Counted from the first letter of the stretch, positions 50,814 through 60,051 are shown. The stretch: 64,000 nt of DNA from Modestobacter sp. VKM Ac-2985 (GCF_026967925.1 NZ_JAPVBI010000003.1:933070-997069), one strand, 5' to 3'. Notes: a model not told the origin generated them from the letters alone. Numbers and translations are program-made.

Positions 50814-51713
50814 ATGACGACGAGGTCACTCACCACCCTGTTCACCGGCGGCGCCTTCTTCGAGGGCCCGCGCTGGTACGACGGCACCTGGTGGGTGTCC
50901 GACTTCTACCGGCGGACGATCAGCCGGATCAGCACCGACGGCGTCGAGCAGGTGGTGGCCGAGGTGGCCGGGCAGCCGTCGGGGCTGGGCTGGCTGCCCG
51001 ACGGCACCCTGGTCGCCGTCTCGATGAAGGACCACCGGCTGCTCCGGGTCGCCGACGGGCGGACCACCGAGCTGGCCGACCTCACCGAGCACTGCGGCGG
51101 CCACCTCAACGACCTGGTGGTGGACGGGGCCGGGCGGGTCTTCGTCGGCGACTTCGGCTTCGACCTGATGGGCGGCGGCGCGGCCCGCACCGCGTCGCTG
51201 AAGCGGGTCGACCCGGACGGCACGGTGACCGTGGTCGCCGAGGGGCTGCAGTTCCCCAACGGCATGGCCATCACGCCGGACGGCGGCACGCTGCTGGTCG
51301 ACGAGACCCTGGGGAACCGGGTCACCGCCTTCGACCTCTCCCCCGACGGCTCGCTCACCGACCGGCGGGTGTTCGCCCAGCTCGGCCCGGAGGTCACCGG
51401 GGCCACCACCGAGGAGGTGCTCGGCCAGCTGGTGGTCGCCCCCGATGGCTGCGCCCTGGACGCCGAGGGCCACCTCTGGATCGCCGACGCGGTCGGCGGC
51501 CGGGCGGCCCGGCTCTCCCCCGGCGGCGAGGTGGTCGACGAGGTGCGGGCGCCCGAGGGGCTGGGGGTGTTCGCCTGCGCCCTCGGCGGGGACGACGGCC
51601 GGACCCTGCTGCTGTGCAGTGCGCCGGACTTCTACGAGCACAACCGCGCGCCGGCGCGCGAGGCGGTCCTGCTGACCACCACGGTCGACGTCCCGCACGC
51701 CGGCCACTCCTGA
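50814..51713 (+). CDS. SMP-30/gluconolactonase-type beta-propeller hydrolase
   Basis: The protein has 299 residues. The first metal Glu lies in GAFFEGPRWYDG, then HLNDLVVDGAGRVFVGDFGF (Asn, Asp), LQFPNGMAITPDG (Asn), and DGCALDAEGHLWIADAVG with the catalytic Asp. The metal-dependent lactonase fold is complete. The substrate is unknown. Confidence 0.92.
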   Translation: MTTRSLTTLFTGGAFFEGPRWYDGTWWVSDFYRRTISRISTDGVEQVVAEVAGQPSGLGWLPDGTLVAVSMKDHRLLRVADGRTTELADLTEHCGGHLNDLVVDGAGRVFVGDFGFDLMGGGAARTASLKRVDPDGTVTVVAEGLQFPNGMAITPDGGTLLVDETLGNRVTAFDLSPDGSLTDRRVFAQLGPEVTGATTEEVLGQLVVAPDGCALDAEGHLWIADAVGGRAARLSPGGEVVDEVRAPEGLGVFACALGGDDGRTLLLCSAPDFYEHNRAPAREAVLLTTTVDVPHAGHS

Positions 51714-51785
51714 TCGATGGGGCGGCCGATCGAGGTGGGCCGCCGGCCCGGATGCGCCGGGGCCGGCGGTCCGCGCTCGTCGGCC

Positions 51786-51791
51786 TAGGAT
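51786..51791 (+). promoter_or_regulatory. Probable -10 element TAGGAT
   Basis: The hexamer matches the actinobacterial -10 consensus and lies 64 bp before the 51855 gene. Confidence 0.5.
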
Positions 51792-51854
51792 GGTCAGCTC
51801 GCGCGACGGGCGGCGGCATCCGGCACCGTCCATCACCCGAGGAGTTGTTCGGCG

Positions 51855-52697
51855 TTGCTGCCTGTCGTCCGGCCCGGTCGTCTGCTGCTGATCACCGCCC
51901 TCGCGACCCTGCTGGTCAACGCCACCTCCGCGACGCTGCGGCTCGTGGGGCTGTCCCTGCCGGGCTCCGGCACGCGGACCGGCGGGCGCCCCACCGAGGA
52001 ACCGTTCCCCGGCTTCACCACGTTGACCGAGCAGTTCTCCACGGACGCCGAGGCCAACCTGGCGGTCTGGTTCTCCGGCCTGCTGCTCCTGATGGTCGCC
52101 CTCGTCAGTGCCGGCATCTGGCTCACCCTCCGGCGCCAGGGCGCGTCCGGACGCTGGCCGTGGCTGCTGCTCAGCCTGCTGTTCTTCTACGTGTCGTTGG
52201 ACGAGGTCGCGGTCCTGCACGAGCTGGCCACCCCGCTGATGGGTCAGGTGGTCGACGCGCGCGGGGCCCTCACGTTCACCTGGGTCGTGCTGGCCGCACC
52301 GATCGTCGTCGTCCTGGCGGTGCTGTTCCTGCCCTTCCTCTGGCGACTGGAGCACCGCACCGGGCTGCTGCTGGCGCTCTCCGGCGTGGTGTTCGTGAGC
52401 GGGGCACTCGGACTGGAGCTGCTCGGTGGCTGGGTGATCGACGGCAACAGCAGCCCGTTCAGCACGCCCTACGTCTGGATCACGACGGTCGAGGAGCTGC
52501 TGGAGAACCTCGGTACCGTCCTGGCCCTCTACGCGGTCACCCGGCACGCGGCGCTCACGTTCGGGGAGGACGCCGACCCCCCGTCCGACCGGCCGGCGGC
52601 CATCGCCTCCGGGTCACCCGAGGGCCAGGTCTCCGGGTCACCCGAGGGCCGGGCGTGGACCGACCGGACCGCTGACCACCCGACCCCCGCCCGGTAG
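51855..52697 (+). CDS. Polytopic membrane protein of unknown function
   Basis: The protein has 280 residues and about six membrane helices. The first helix carries LITALATLLVNATSATL. The conserved-looking pair LLFFYVSLDEVAVLHELATPL and ITTVEELLENLGTVLALYAV places Asp/Glu/His in or near the membrane. I recognise the DE...HE...EELLEN pattern from uncharacterised bacterial proteins but know no function. The start is TTG after GAGGAG. The C-terminal tail repeats SGSPEG twice through a 20-base direct repeat (52608-52627 and 52632-52651). Confidence 0.75.
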   Translation: MLPVVRPGRLLLITALATLLVNATSATLRLVGLSLPGSGTRTGGRPTEEPFPGFTTLTEQFSTDAEANLAVWFSGLLLLMVALVSAGIWLTLRRQGASGRWPWLLLSLLFFYVSLDEVAVLHELATPLMGQVVDARGALTFTWVVLAAPIVVVLAVLFLPFLWRLEHRTGLLLALSGVVFVSGALGLELLGGWVIDGNSSPFSTPYVWITTVEELLENLGTVLALYAVTRHAALTFGEDADPPSDRPAAIASGSPEGQVSGSPEGRAWTDRTADHPTPAR

Positions 52698-52708
52698 CGC
52701 CCGGCCGC

Positions 52709-53179
52709 TCACGCCGCGACGCGGGCCAGCAGTCGGTCCAGGAACGGCACCTGGCCACGCACCAGCGCCACCCGGGCCTCCTCGACGGAGAACCAGTCCG
52801 CCCGGTCGATCTCCGGGAACTGCTGGACCCGGCCCGACCGGGGCGGCCACTCCAGGTCGAAGGTGTTGCTGGTGCAGGCCGTGGCGTCCAGGTCGCCCTC
52901 CCCGGCGAAGACGGTGAGCAGCTTGCCGCTGGTCACCCGCAGCTCCCCCAGGTCGAGGAACGTCTGCGCCGGCACCGGCGAGCCGAGCTCCTCGGCGAAC
53001 TCCCGGCGGGCCACGTCCAGCGGCTCCTCGCCCGGCCCGTGCTCGCCCTTGGGGATCGACCACCCACCGGCGTCCTTGCGCGCCCAGAACGGGCCACCCA
53101 TGTGCCCGAGCAGCACCTCGACGTCGCCGTCCCCGGCGACCCGGTAGAGCAACACACCGGCACTCCTCCTGGCGGGCAC
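52709..53179 (-). CDS. Nudix hydrolase
   Basis: The protein has 156 residues. The full Nudix box is seen in GEHGPGEEPLDVARREFAEELG (Gx5Ex7REUxEExG). The N-terminal SAGVLLYRV and GGWSIPKGE are typical of this group. It hydrolyses nucleoside diphosphate derivatives, and the substrate is unknown. Its GTG is divergent from rtcB across 107 bp. Confidence 0.94.
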   Translation of the reverse strand: MPARRSAGVLLYRVAGDGDVEVLLGHMGGPFWARKDAGGWSIPKGEHGPGEEPLDVARREFAEELGSPVPAQTFLDLGELRVTSGKLLTVFAGEGDLDATACTSNTFDLEWPPRSGRVQQFPEIDRADWFSVEEARVALVRGQVPFLDRLLARVAA

Positions 53180-53286
53180 GCCCGGCAGCGTGCCATGTCC
53201 CGGACGGGGTAATCCGGGTGCGGCCGGCCCTTCGGGGGGCCAGAGTCGCGACTTCGGCCTCAGGGACGACCGGACAGGAAGGGACC

Positions 53287-54450
53287 ATGGAGACCATCAG
53301 CGGACGCCTGCTCAGTTGGGCGTCCATCCTCGAGCCGAGCACCCGCGAGCAGGCCGAGCGGACCGCGGCGATGCCGTTCGTCCGGCCGCACCTGGCCCTG
53401 ATGCCCGACGCCCACCTGGGCAAGGGCGCGACCGTGGGCTCGGTCATACCGACCGAGGGCGCCATCATCCCGGCGGCGGTCGGGGTGGACATCGGCTGCG
53501 GGATGCGGGCCGTGCGCACCCAGTTCGACGCCGCCGACCTGGCCGGCCGGGACCTGTCCGTGCTGCACGGGCAGATCTCGCGTGCAGTGCCACTGTCGGC
53601 CGGTCGGTACAACAGGAGGGTCCTGCCCACGGCCGAGCCCCGGGTCGAGGAGTTGCGGGCGCTGCCCGGCGTGGCCCAGGCCGACGGCGCCGCCGGCACC
53701 TGGCCGCTGCAGCTGGGGTCGCTCGGCTCGGGCAACCACTTCATCGAGGTGTCGCTGGACGAGCAGGACCGGGTCTGGCTGTTCCTGCACTCCGGCTCCC
53801 GCGGGGTCGGCAACAAGCTCGCCTCGGTGCACATCCGCCGGGCCCAGGAGCGGTGCCGCGCGCTCGGCATCGAGCTGGCCGACCGCGACCTGGCTTACCT
53901 GGAGGAGGGGACGACGGAGTTCGACGCCTACCTCGAGGCGCTGCGCTGGGCGCAGCGGTTCGCCGTTCTCAACCGGGAAGAGATGATGGACCGGGTCGTC
54001 GAGCAGCTGGGCAGGTTCCTCCGCGACGACGTCCAGCGGCTGGAGACCGTGGACTGCCACCACAACTACACCGAGCGCGAACGGCACGACGGGCGCGACG
54101 TGTGGCTGTCCCGCAAGGGCGCGATCAGCGCCCGGAAGGGGCAGGCCGGGCTGATCCCGGGCTCGATGGGGACGGCGTCCTACGTCGTCTCCGGGCTGGG
54201 CAACCCGGCCGCGCTGATGTCGGCTCCGCACGGCGCGGGGCGCAACCACTCGCGCACCGCCGCGCGCCGGCTGTTCAGCCGGGCGGACCTGGAGCAGCGG
54301 ATGACCGGGATCGCCTGGGGGCACTCCGACGCGTTCCTGGACGAGCACCCGGACGCCTACAAGCCGATCGACCAGGTGATGGCCGACGCGGCCGACCTGG
54401 TGGAGGTCCGGCACACGCTGCGGCAGATCGTCAACGTCAAGGGCGACTGA
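53287..54450 (+). CDS. rtcB: RNA-splicing ligase RtcB
   Basis: This 387-residue GTP/Mn-dependent ligase joins RNA 2',3'-cyclic phosphate ends to 5'-OH ends. MPDAHLGKGATVGSVI, VGVDIGCGMRAVRT, GSGNHFIEVS, HSGSRGVGN, CHHNYTERE, and APHGAGRNHSR (the guanylated-His region) are all intact. It starts at ATG, with AGGAAGGG upstream. No archease or RtcA is nearby, so its role here is RNA repair by inference. Confidence 0.96.
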   Translation: METISGRLLSWASILEPSTREQAERTAAMPFVRPHLALMPDAHLGKGATVGSVIPTEGAIIPAAVGVDIGCGMRAVRTQFDAADLAGRDLSVLHGQISRAVPLSAGRYNRRVLPTAEPRVEELRALPGVAQADGAAGTWPLQLGSLGSGNHFIEVSLDEQDRVWLFLHSGSRGVGNKLASVHIRRAQERCRALGIELADRDLAYLEEGTTEFDAYLEALRWAQRFAVLNREEMMDRVVEQLGRFLRDDVQRLETVDCHHNYTERERHDGRDVWLSRKGAISARKGQAGLIPGSMGTASYVVSGLGNPAALMSAPHGAGRNHSRTAARRLFSRADLEQRMTGIAWGHSDAFLDEHPDAYKPIDQVMADAADLVEVRHTLRQIVNVKGD

Positions 54451-54453
54451 TGA

Positions 54454-54509
54454 AGGACCCCGTCTCCCTCATCCCTCGCAAGCTCGGGACGAGCCTCCAG
54501 ACGGGGCCT
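54454..54509. terminator. Nested bidirectional hairpin between rtcB and the transglycosylase
   Basis: An outer stem of AGG-CCCCGTCT type (one bulge on each side) encloses CTCATCCC/GGGACGAG. It starts four bases after the rtcB stop and overlaps the first base of the reverse-strand stop at 54509. Confidence 0.75.
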
Positions 54510-55276
54510 CAACTACTGACCAGGCCCCAGTCCTCGGTGGCGATCGTGTCGGCCCGCACGCGGGTGAGCACGCCCGCGTCGACCAGCCGGTCCAGCACGT
54601 GGGCCTGCCGCTGCGCGGCGAGGTCGGGGTGCACCAGCGGGTCGTAGGCGGTGGGCGCCTGGAACAGGCCGGCGAGCAGCGTCGCCTGTGCCCAGCTCAG
54701 CTGGTCGGGCGGGACCCCGAAGTAGCCCGCGGTGGCCGCGGGCAGCCCGACGAAGCCGTGCCCGTAGTACCCGTTGTCGAGGTACATCCGCAGCAGGTCG
54801 TCCTTGCTGTACGCGGCGTCCAGCTTGAGGGCGAGGAGGACGGCCTCGGCCTTCTGCACCGGGCCGTTCTCCCCGTCCAGGTAGACGTTCTTGGCCAGTT
54901 GCTGCACCAGCGTCGACCCACCCTGGTCGGTGCCCGACAGCAGCCCCCAGAACGCCCGGACGGCACCGGTCGGGCTGACCCCGGGGTGGTGGGCGAAGCC
55001 GGCGTCCTCGGTGGCGAGCAGGGCCTGCACGAAGGCCGGCGCAGGTTCCACCTGCAGCGCGGGCGCACCGTTCTCGGCCAGGTGCGCGGCGACCCGGGCC
55101 GCGGCGTCGTCGACCGCCGGCGTGCGCACCCAGCCGACGCCGACCACGGCCACGCCGAGGACCACCAGCACGGTGGCGAGCGCACCGAGGCGGCGCGCCA
55201 CCCGCCGGGGCCAGGACCGCCGGGCGGGCACGGGCCCGCCGGGCACGTGGACACGCTGCAGGGTGCCTGCGGACAC
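54509..55276 (-). CDS. Monofunctional GT51 peptidoglycan glycosyltransferase
   Basis: The protein has 255 residues. One N-terminal membrane anchor (GALATVLVVLGVAVVGVGWV) is followed by the transglycosylase core. It has ALLATEDAGFAHHPGVSPTG with the catalytic Glu, GGSTLVQQLAKNVYL, and LLRMYLDNGYYGHGFVG. It polymerises lipid II outside the membrane. There is no transpeptidase domain. I chose GTG (VSAGTLQRV) with GGAGGT ten bases upstream. Confidence 0.93.
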   Translation of the reverse strand: MSAGTLQRVHVPGGPVPARRSWPRRVARRLGALATVLVVLGVAVVGVGWVRTPAVDDAAARVAAHLAENGAPALQVEPAPAFVQALLATEDAGFAHHPGVSPTGAVRAFWGLLSGTDQGGSTLVQQLAKNVYLDGENGPVQKAEAVLLALKLDAAYSKDDLLRMYLDNGYYGHGFVGLPAATAGYFGVPPDQLSWAQATLLAGLFQAPTAYDPLVHPDLAAQRQAHVLDRLVDAGVLTRVRADTIATEDWGLVSS

Positions 55277-55441
55277 CGACCGACCACCTCCCGTCCCGGC
55301 CACACCGGGACCGGTACGGCACCGATCATGATCAGTGCCGGACGCGGTCCCGGGGAGCCCGGACGGTGGCCGGGGCGGCTCAGGGCGCCGGATCCCACCC
55401 TTCCGGGGGACCGCCGGGACGGGTGTCCCTCAGCGGAGGGC

Positions 55442-57307
55442 TCACTCCGACAGCGGCCAGGGGCGCTGGTCGCTGATGCCGAGCTCCGTGCCGCACAGGC
55501 GGTCGGGATCGATGTCCTGCGGGCGGAAGTACACCGTCGAGGCGGTGACGTCGTCGCCGAACTCCTGCGGTGAGTCCGCCGCGGGCGGGGCGACGAGCAC
55601 GGGCTGATCGGACTCGATCGAGAAGCGGATGACCCGGGTGAACTGGCAGTCGGCGGCCACCGACACGATGCTGAACTGGATCGGCGGGCGGCCTTCGCCG
55701 CGGGCTATGTTGTCCAGCCCGCCGGCCCCGGTGGTCCCCTCCACCAGGTCGATCCCGCCGTCCTCGCCCTGGATCTCGGAGCTGTCGTTCTGGCGGTGCA
55801 CGTGGCCGGAGACCGTCTGCCGGATCCGCCCGGGGAGGACCTCGCGCAGCTCCTCGGCGGCGACCGGTTCGTGCACCGCGAAGACGTCGATGGCCTCCAG
55901 GTCCGCCGGGGCGTCCCCCGCCGCGGCGAGGGCGCCGTCCGGCACGGCAGCCCCGTCGCCGACGGGGGAGCCCGCCTCCGCTGCCGCCGCCCCGTCGGTG
56001 GGGACGTCCTCCTCGGCCACCGCGATCTCCTCGTCGGCCGGGATCTCCTCGTCCGCCGGCACGCCGAGCGCCTCCCGGACGGCCTCGCGCTGCAGGCCCT
56101 CCACCACGTCGGGTGCGTCGGCGCCGTACCGGCCCGGGCCTCCGTAGACCCGGGGGTCCGACAGGCCGGCGACGGTGAGCCCGTAGGCGTCCACGATGCC
56201 GGCGGTGACGTCGTAGCCACCCTCGGTGGCGACCTTGTCACCCAGCACCGTGACGCCCGGGATGGTGCGCATGACCTCCACCGTGGCCGGGGAGTCGTGG
56301 TTGCCGGCCACCCAGAGCATCGGGGCGACGGAGGTGAGGGCGGTGATCCCCTCGAGGTAGGCCGGCGTCAGCTCCTGGCGGGTGCCGAACGCGCTCTCGT
56401 CACCGGCGTTGATGATCAGGTCGACGTCGTAGTTCTCCGCGTACCGCGCCACGAGCGGGTAGGTGGCCGACAGGTGCATGTCGGAGATGGTCATGATCTG
56501 CAGCGCCGTCGCCGGCGTCTGGGCGTCGTCGATCTGCGCCTGCAGAGCCGCCTGGATGCCGACCACCGAGCCCAGCACGTCCAGCGCCTTGTTCGACTGG
56601 CTGTAGTAGGCGGTCAGCTCGCTGGGGAACAGCTGCGCCGCGGCGAGCGTGCCGGTCAACTGGGAGTCGCGGACCCAGTTCGGGTTGTAGCTGAGCACCC
56701 CGTACCCGGCGACGGCCACCGTGACGGCGGCGGCGCCCGCCGCCTGCAGCGCGCGATGCCGCAGCTCGTCCGGGCGGCGCGGCCGGCCCCGCAGGTAGCG
56801 GACCGACATGTTGATCGCCGCGGCGATCAGCAGACCGGCGAGCAGGCCGAGCATGAGCTCGGCGATGAGCCAGGCGGCGATCCTCGGCACCTGGGCCGCG
56901 AAGTCGGCCTGCATCCGCTCCACGAAGCCGGGCAGGTCCCCACCGGCCAGCCGGGTCAACTGCAGGACGTCGACGTCGACCGGGCTGATGTGCACGCCGA
57001 ACGGCACGCCGCTGACCTCGGGGAACTCCCAGCTGCCCAGCGTGGTGTCGGCGCTGAGCCCCGGCCGGCTGAGCAGCGTGCCCCGCACCTCGAACGGCAC
57101 GCCCTGCACCGTGGCCTGGTACGGGAACGCACGCAGCGCCGCGGCGGCGCAGACCAGCGGCAGGACCAGCCGGAGCGCCCAGCGCAGCAGCACCTCGAGG
57201 ACGTGGGAGGCGCCCGATCCGGTGCGCCGGGCGATCTGCTCCGCCTGCTGCCGGCGGGTGAACGGAAGGGGAAGGGGGAGCTGGTCCCCGCCCCGGGTGC
57301 TTGACAT
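55442..57307 (-). CDS. Membrane-anchored metallophosphoesterase
   Basis: The protein has 621 residues. One membrane segment lies near 45, and two more lie near 145-165 and 190-210. The calcineurin-like site includes MTISDMHLSA, INAGDESAFG, WVAGNHDSPA and VSGHVHRQ. A long acidic insert (EEIPADEEIAVAEEDVPTDG and neighbours) lies between the GNHD and GHVH motifs, predicted disordered. The phosphoesterase part should lie outside the cell. Nearby envelope genes (GT51 and DUF3048) suggest wall metabolism. Confidence 0.9.
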   Translation of the reverse strand: MSSTRGGDQLPLPLPFTRRQQAEQIARRTGSGASHVLEVLLRWALRLVLPLVCAAAALRAFPYQATVQGVPFEVRGTLLSRPGLSADTTLGSWEFPEVSGVPFGVHISPVDVDVLQLTRLAGGDLPGFVERMQADFAAQVPRIAAWLIAELMLGLLAGLLIAAAINMSVRYLRGRPRRPDELRHRALQAAGAAAVTVAVAGYGVLSYNPNWVRDSQLTGTLAAAQLFPSELTAYYSQSNKALDVLGSVVGIQAALQAQIDDAQTPATALQIMTISDMHLSATYPLVARYAENYDVDLIINAGDESAFGTRQELTPAYLEGITALTSVAPMLWVAGNHDSPATVEVMRTIPGVTVLGDKVATEGGYDVTAGIVDAYGLTVAGLSDPRVYGGPGRYGADAPDVVEGLQREAVREALGVPADEEIPADEEIAVAEEDVPTDGAAAAEAGSPVGDGAAVPDGALAAAGDAPADLEAIDVFAVHEPVAAEELREVLPGRIRQTVSGHVHRQNDSSEIQGEDGGIDLVEGTTGAGGLDNIARGEGRPPIQFSIVSVAADCQFTRVIRFSIESDQPVLVAPPAADSPQEFGDDVTASTVYFRPQDIDPDRLCGTELGISDQRPWPLSE

Positions 57308-57392
57308 CGGGGTCGATCCTCCCGCCTACCAGGACACACCGCCGCGCTGCCCTGTCCCTCCGGCGCGTCCTCCGGGGCCCCCGGCCCAGGAA

Positions 57393-58334
57393 ATGGGGCC
57401 GGAGGTGACGTGCTCCCGGCCCGGCGTGGGACCCTTGACCCTGACTGACGACGACGCGCTCGCTGACTCGCCGCCGACGAACGGGGCTCCCTTGGCACTG
57501 ATCACCTGCCCCACCTGCAATTCCGAGGAGATCTCGGGCAAGCCGCAGCCGGACGGCCGGCTGCTGATCCACTGCGACGACTGCGGCGCCGAGTGGTTGC
57601 GCGGGGAGACCCGCCGCGACCCGGCCCGGCCCGCCGTCCAGTCCTTCGACTCCTTGCAGGCGGCCTTCCCGACCCCGGCCGACGTCCGTCCCGACGTGCG
57701 GGAGCGGGTGATGCTGCTGCAGTCGGAGTTCGCCATGGACCGGCCCGAGCCGGACCCGGACGTCGAGCCCTACCGCGAGCGGTACGCCGCGCTGTTCACC
57801 CGCGAGAACCTGCCGTCGGCGACGCCGGAGCAGCTGCTGCACTTCGCCAACTCCACGACCGTGGCCGACCCGGGCAACGTGTCCGGCTTCAACCGGGCGT
57901 GGAAGACCGCCGGCCCGGACAAGGCGGCCACCCAGGTGCGCGCGACGATCGAGCACCTGCTGTACGGGCCGGAGAGCCTGCGGCTCGAGGACCGGATGAC
58001 CCAGCTGATCGACGGCAGCAAGAAGGGCCTGGGCTTCCCGTCCTTCAAGGAGGCGCTGCTGACGAAGGTCCTCTGCGTCGTGGAGCCCGAGCGCTTCCTG
58101 CCCGTGGTGCGGTACACCGCCGCCAACGGTGGCAAGAAGGAGCTGGCCAAGACGGTGTTCGAGCTCGACCTCCCGCCCGTGGAGAAGACGGCGTGGACGA
58201 GTGGCCGGCTGGCCGTCTGGAGCAACGACCTGCTGCGCTCGCTGGTCGGCAACGACCTCCCCGACCTGCAGCAGGCAGCCCGCTTCCTGCAGTGGGCCAA
58301 GTCCCGCCCGGTGCTGTCCCGCAGCGACAGCTGA
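57393..58334 (+). CDS. Zinc-ribbon protein with McrB-N-like helical region
   Basis: The protein has about 313 residues. CPTCNSEEISG and CDDCGAEW form an N-terminal zinc ribbon. The second half (NVSGFNRAWKTAGPDKAATQVRAT, then FPSFKEALLTKVLCVVEPERFLPVVRYTAANGGKKELAK) resembles the N-terminal recognition regions of McrB-type restriction and related proteins. No nuclease or ATPase motif is seen, so if related it would be a recognition module without an effector here. The start is uncertain (an ATG with AGGAA, or a later TTG). The C-terminal codons are duplicated after the stop. Confidence 0.7.
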   Translation: MGPEVTCSRPGVGPLTLTDDDALADSPPTNGAPLALITCPTCNSEEISGKPQPDGRLLIHCDDCGAEWLRGETRRDPARPAVQSFDSLQAAFPTPADVRPDVRERVMLLQSEFAMDRPEPDPDVEPYRERYAALFTRENLPSATPEQLLHFANSTTVADPGNVSGFNRAWKTAGPDKAATQVRATIEHLLYGPESLRLEDRMTQLIDGSKKGLGFPSFKEALLTKVLCVVEPERFLPVVRYTAANGGKKELAKTVFELDLPPVEKTAWTSGRLAVWSNDLLRSLVGNDLPDLQQAARFLQWAKSRPVLSRSDS

Positions 58335-58355
58335 CGCCCCGCAGCGACAGCTGAC
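58318..58355 (+). repeat. 18-base direct repeat across the stop codon
   Basis: CCCGCAGCGACAGCTGAC occurs at 58318-58335 and again at 58338-58355. The first copy encodes the last residues and the TGA of the zinc-ribbon gene. The second repeats them after the stop, so the reading frame has a spare stop context. Confidence 0.85.
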
Positions 58356-58385
58356 CGCCCCGCCCCCGTCCCCGGGTGCGGGGCG
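58356..58385. terminator. Hairpin between convergent genes
   Basis: CGCCCCGC pairs with GCGGGGCG around a GC-rich loop. It lies just after the repeat and before the DUF3048 gene stop. Confidence 0.65.
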
Positions 58386-58393
58386 TTCGGCGT

Positions 58394-59488
58394 TCAGCTG
58401 ACGGCGACCGCGCCGCCGGAGTCGGGCACCAGTTCCACCCAGGTGTTCCCCGGAGCCAGCCGGACCGGGTTGCCGTCGGCCCCGCGCAGCACCACGCGCT
58501 CACCGACGCCGGTCTTGACCCAGGTGGCGGCCACCGTCTTCCCACCCGTGGCGACCAGGGCCTCGCCGTCGGCGACCAGCACGGTCTCGGGCACCGCGTT
58601 GCCGGCCGGGTCGCGGGCCGCGGTCGGTCGGACGGCGACCCGGAGCACGACCACGTTGGTGGCGCCGAGCCGGGCACCGTCGGCCTCGACGGCGGGGGTG
58701 CCCCCCTCGGAGCGCAGCCACCGGGCGTCGGGCGGGCTCCAGGTCCACTGCGGGTGGCTGACCCCGGTGAGGGTCAGCGCCAGGTTCGTCGCCGGCGTAC
58801 CGGCGGTCACCGCGGTGGCCTGGTCGGCCGTGGCGGCCAGGTCGAACTGGGGAGGCGGCGCCGCCCGATGGGCGGGGTCTGCCTGGGCGAGGAAGAGCAG
58901 CGGATCGGCGTGCACGTTGTGCGGGGCCGGGCGATCGGTGGTGCGGGAGAAGCCGCCGGCGCCAGCGTCGTTGCTGAGCACCTGCATCCCGGCGTCGGCC
59001 ACCGCGTCGACGTAGCCGGGCAGGCCACCGGAGAAGGCGAACAGCCCGTGCAGCGGGGCGGCGATCGCCGCGTCCATCGGACGCACGGACCGGATCGGCC
59101 CGATCCGGGCCGGGAGGTTCGAGTGGTAGACCGCGACGTAGCGGGTGATGCCGCCCTCCACGACCTGCTCCCACACCAGGTCGGCGGCGCCCAGGCCGGT
59201 CTGCGGCCGAGCCGAGACGGAGTTCTCGACCTTCACGGCGAGCGCGGGGCGGGGATCGACCGGGCCGCTCTCCAGCCCGGTGAGGGGCCAGAGCACCGGC
59301 GGAGGTGGCGGCGGAGGAGGCGGCGGCGTCGCCGTGCTGCTCTCCGCGACGGCCGTCGTCCCGGTCGAGCCGCCACAGGCGGCAGCGCCGGCCAGGGCCA
59401 CCCCCACCAGCAGTGCTGCCGCGAGAGAGCGGTGGGCGCGGCGCCGGGTCGCCCGGCCGGCGTCGGCGGAGGAACGGCGAGGGGCCAC
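58394..59488 (-). CDS. DUF3048 lipoprotein
   Basis: The protein has 364 residues. The signal sequence (RSLAAALLVGVALAGAAAC) ends at a lipobox Cys, followed by a polyproline linker (ten prolines). DUF3048 is marked by PALAVKVENSVSARPQTGLGAADLVWEQVVEGGITRYVAVYHSNLPARIGPIRSVRPMDAAI-type sequence, the strongest motif. Relatives such as YerB are surface lipoproteins of unknown function. GTG start with GGAGC upstream. Confidence 0.93.
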   Translation of the reverse strand: MAPRRSSADAGRATRRRAHRSLAAALLVGVALAGAAACGGSTGTTAVAESSTATPPPPPPPPPPVLWPLTGLESGPVDPRPALAVKVENSVSARPQTGLGAADLVWEQVVEGGITRYVAVYHSNLPARIGPIRSVRPMDAAIAAPLHGLFAFSGGLPGYVDAVADAGMQVLSNDAGAGGFSRTTDRPAPHNVHADPLLFLAQADPAHRAAPPPQFDLAATADQATAVTAGTPATNLALTLTGVSHPQWTWSPPDARWLRSEGGTPAVEADGARLGATNVVVLRVAVRPTAARDPAGNAVPETVLVADGEALVATGGKTVAATWVKTGVGERVVLRGADGNPVRLAPGNTWVELVPDSGGAVAVS

Positions 59489-59539
59489 GGCGGGTGCTCC
59501 AGCGTCGGGGGGATGCGGGCGGTCGGGCCACCGTAGGTG

Positions 59540-59568
59540 GGTGCGGAGCCCGGATCGGGCTCCGCACC
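59540..59568 (-). terminator. Perfect 13-bp hairpin
   Basis: GGTGCGGAGCCCG and CGGGCTCCGCACC enclose GAT. It lies 76 bases after the stop of the gene ending at 59644 and before the DUF3048 start. Confidence 0.75.
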
Positions 59569-59643
59569 GCCGACGCACCAGGCGGTGCGTCCCCCTCGTC
59601 CCACGGGCCTCAGCCCGGGGGCGGGACCGGGTGCCGGCCCGCC

Positions 59644-60051
59644 TCAGTCGCCGGTGTAGGCGGCGACGCCGAAGTGCTGCTCGCCGTCCTCGTCCTCCTG
59701 GACCAGGACGGTGTAGGCCTGGCCACCGATGACGGCCGCACAGGTGTCGCCCTCGCACTCCACGGTCTCGACGGTGGCGCCCTGGCCGCCGACGACCGCG
59801 ACGAAGGCCGCCTCGGTGTCGGCGTTCGCGTCGTCGGCCTGCTGGTGGTACCAGGACAGGCCGCCGATCGCGAGGGCTGCGACGATGACCGCGACCAGCA
59901 CGGTGATCAGCGAGGTGGTGTGCCGGCTGACGAAGCCCGGCTCCTGCTCCGGCTGGACGGTCCCGTCGTCCGCGGGCTCGACGGGGGTGGCGCCGGGCTG
60001 GGTCGGGACCTCCTGCGTGGGGGTGGCCGGGGTGGTGCTGTCGGTGCTCAT
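59644..60051 (-). CDS. Single-pass membrane protein of unknown function
   Basis: The protein has 135 residues. An acidic, Pro/Thr-rich cytoplasmic N-terminus precedes one helix (SLITVLVAVIVAALAIGGLSWY). A small outer domain follows with ECEGDTCAAVIGGQAYTVLVQ, where the two cysteines may form a disulphide. No family is recognised. The start is ATG. Confidence 0.72.
   Translation of the reverse strand: MSTDSTTPATPTQEVPTQPGATPVEPADDGTVQPEQEPGFVSRHTTSLITVLVAVIVAALAIGGLSWYHQQADDANADTEAAFVAVVGGQGATVETVECEGDTCAAVIGGQAYTVLVQEDEDGEQHFGVAAYTGD

Noticed and set aside
55321-55340. GATCATGATC as an operator near the transglycosylase gene
   Set aside because: A 10-bp self-complementary run is too short to stand alone, and no second copy is present.
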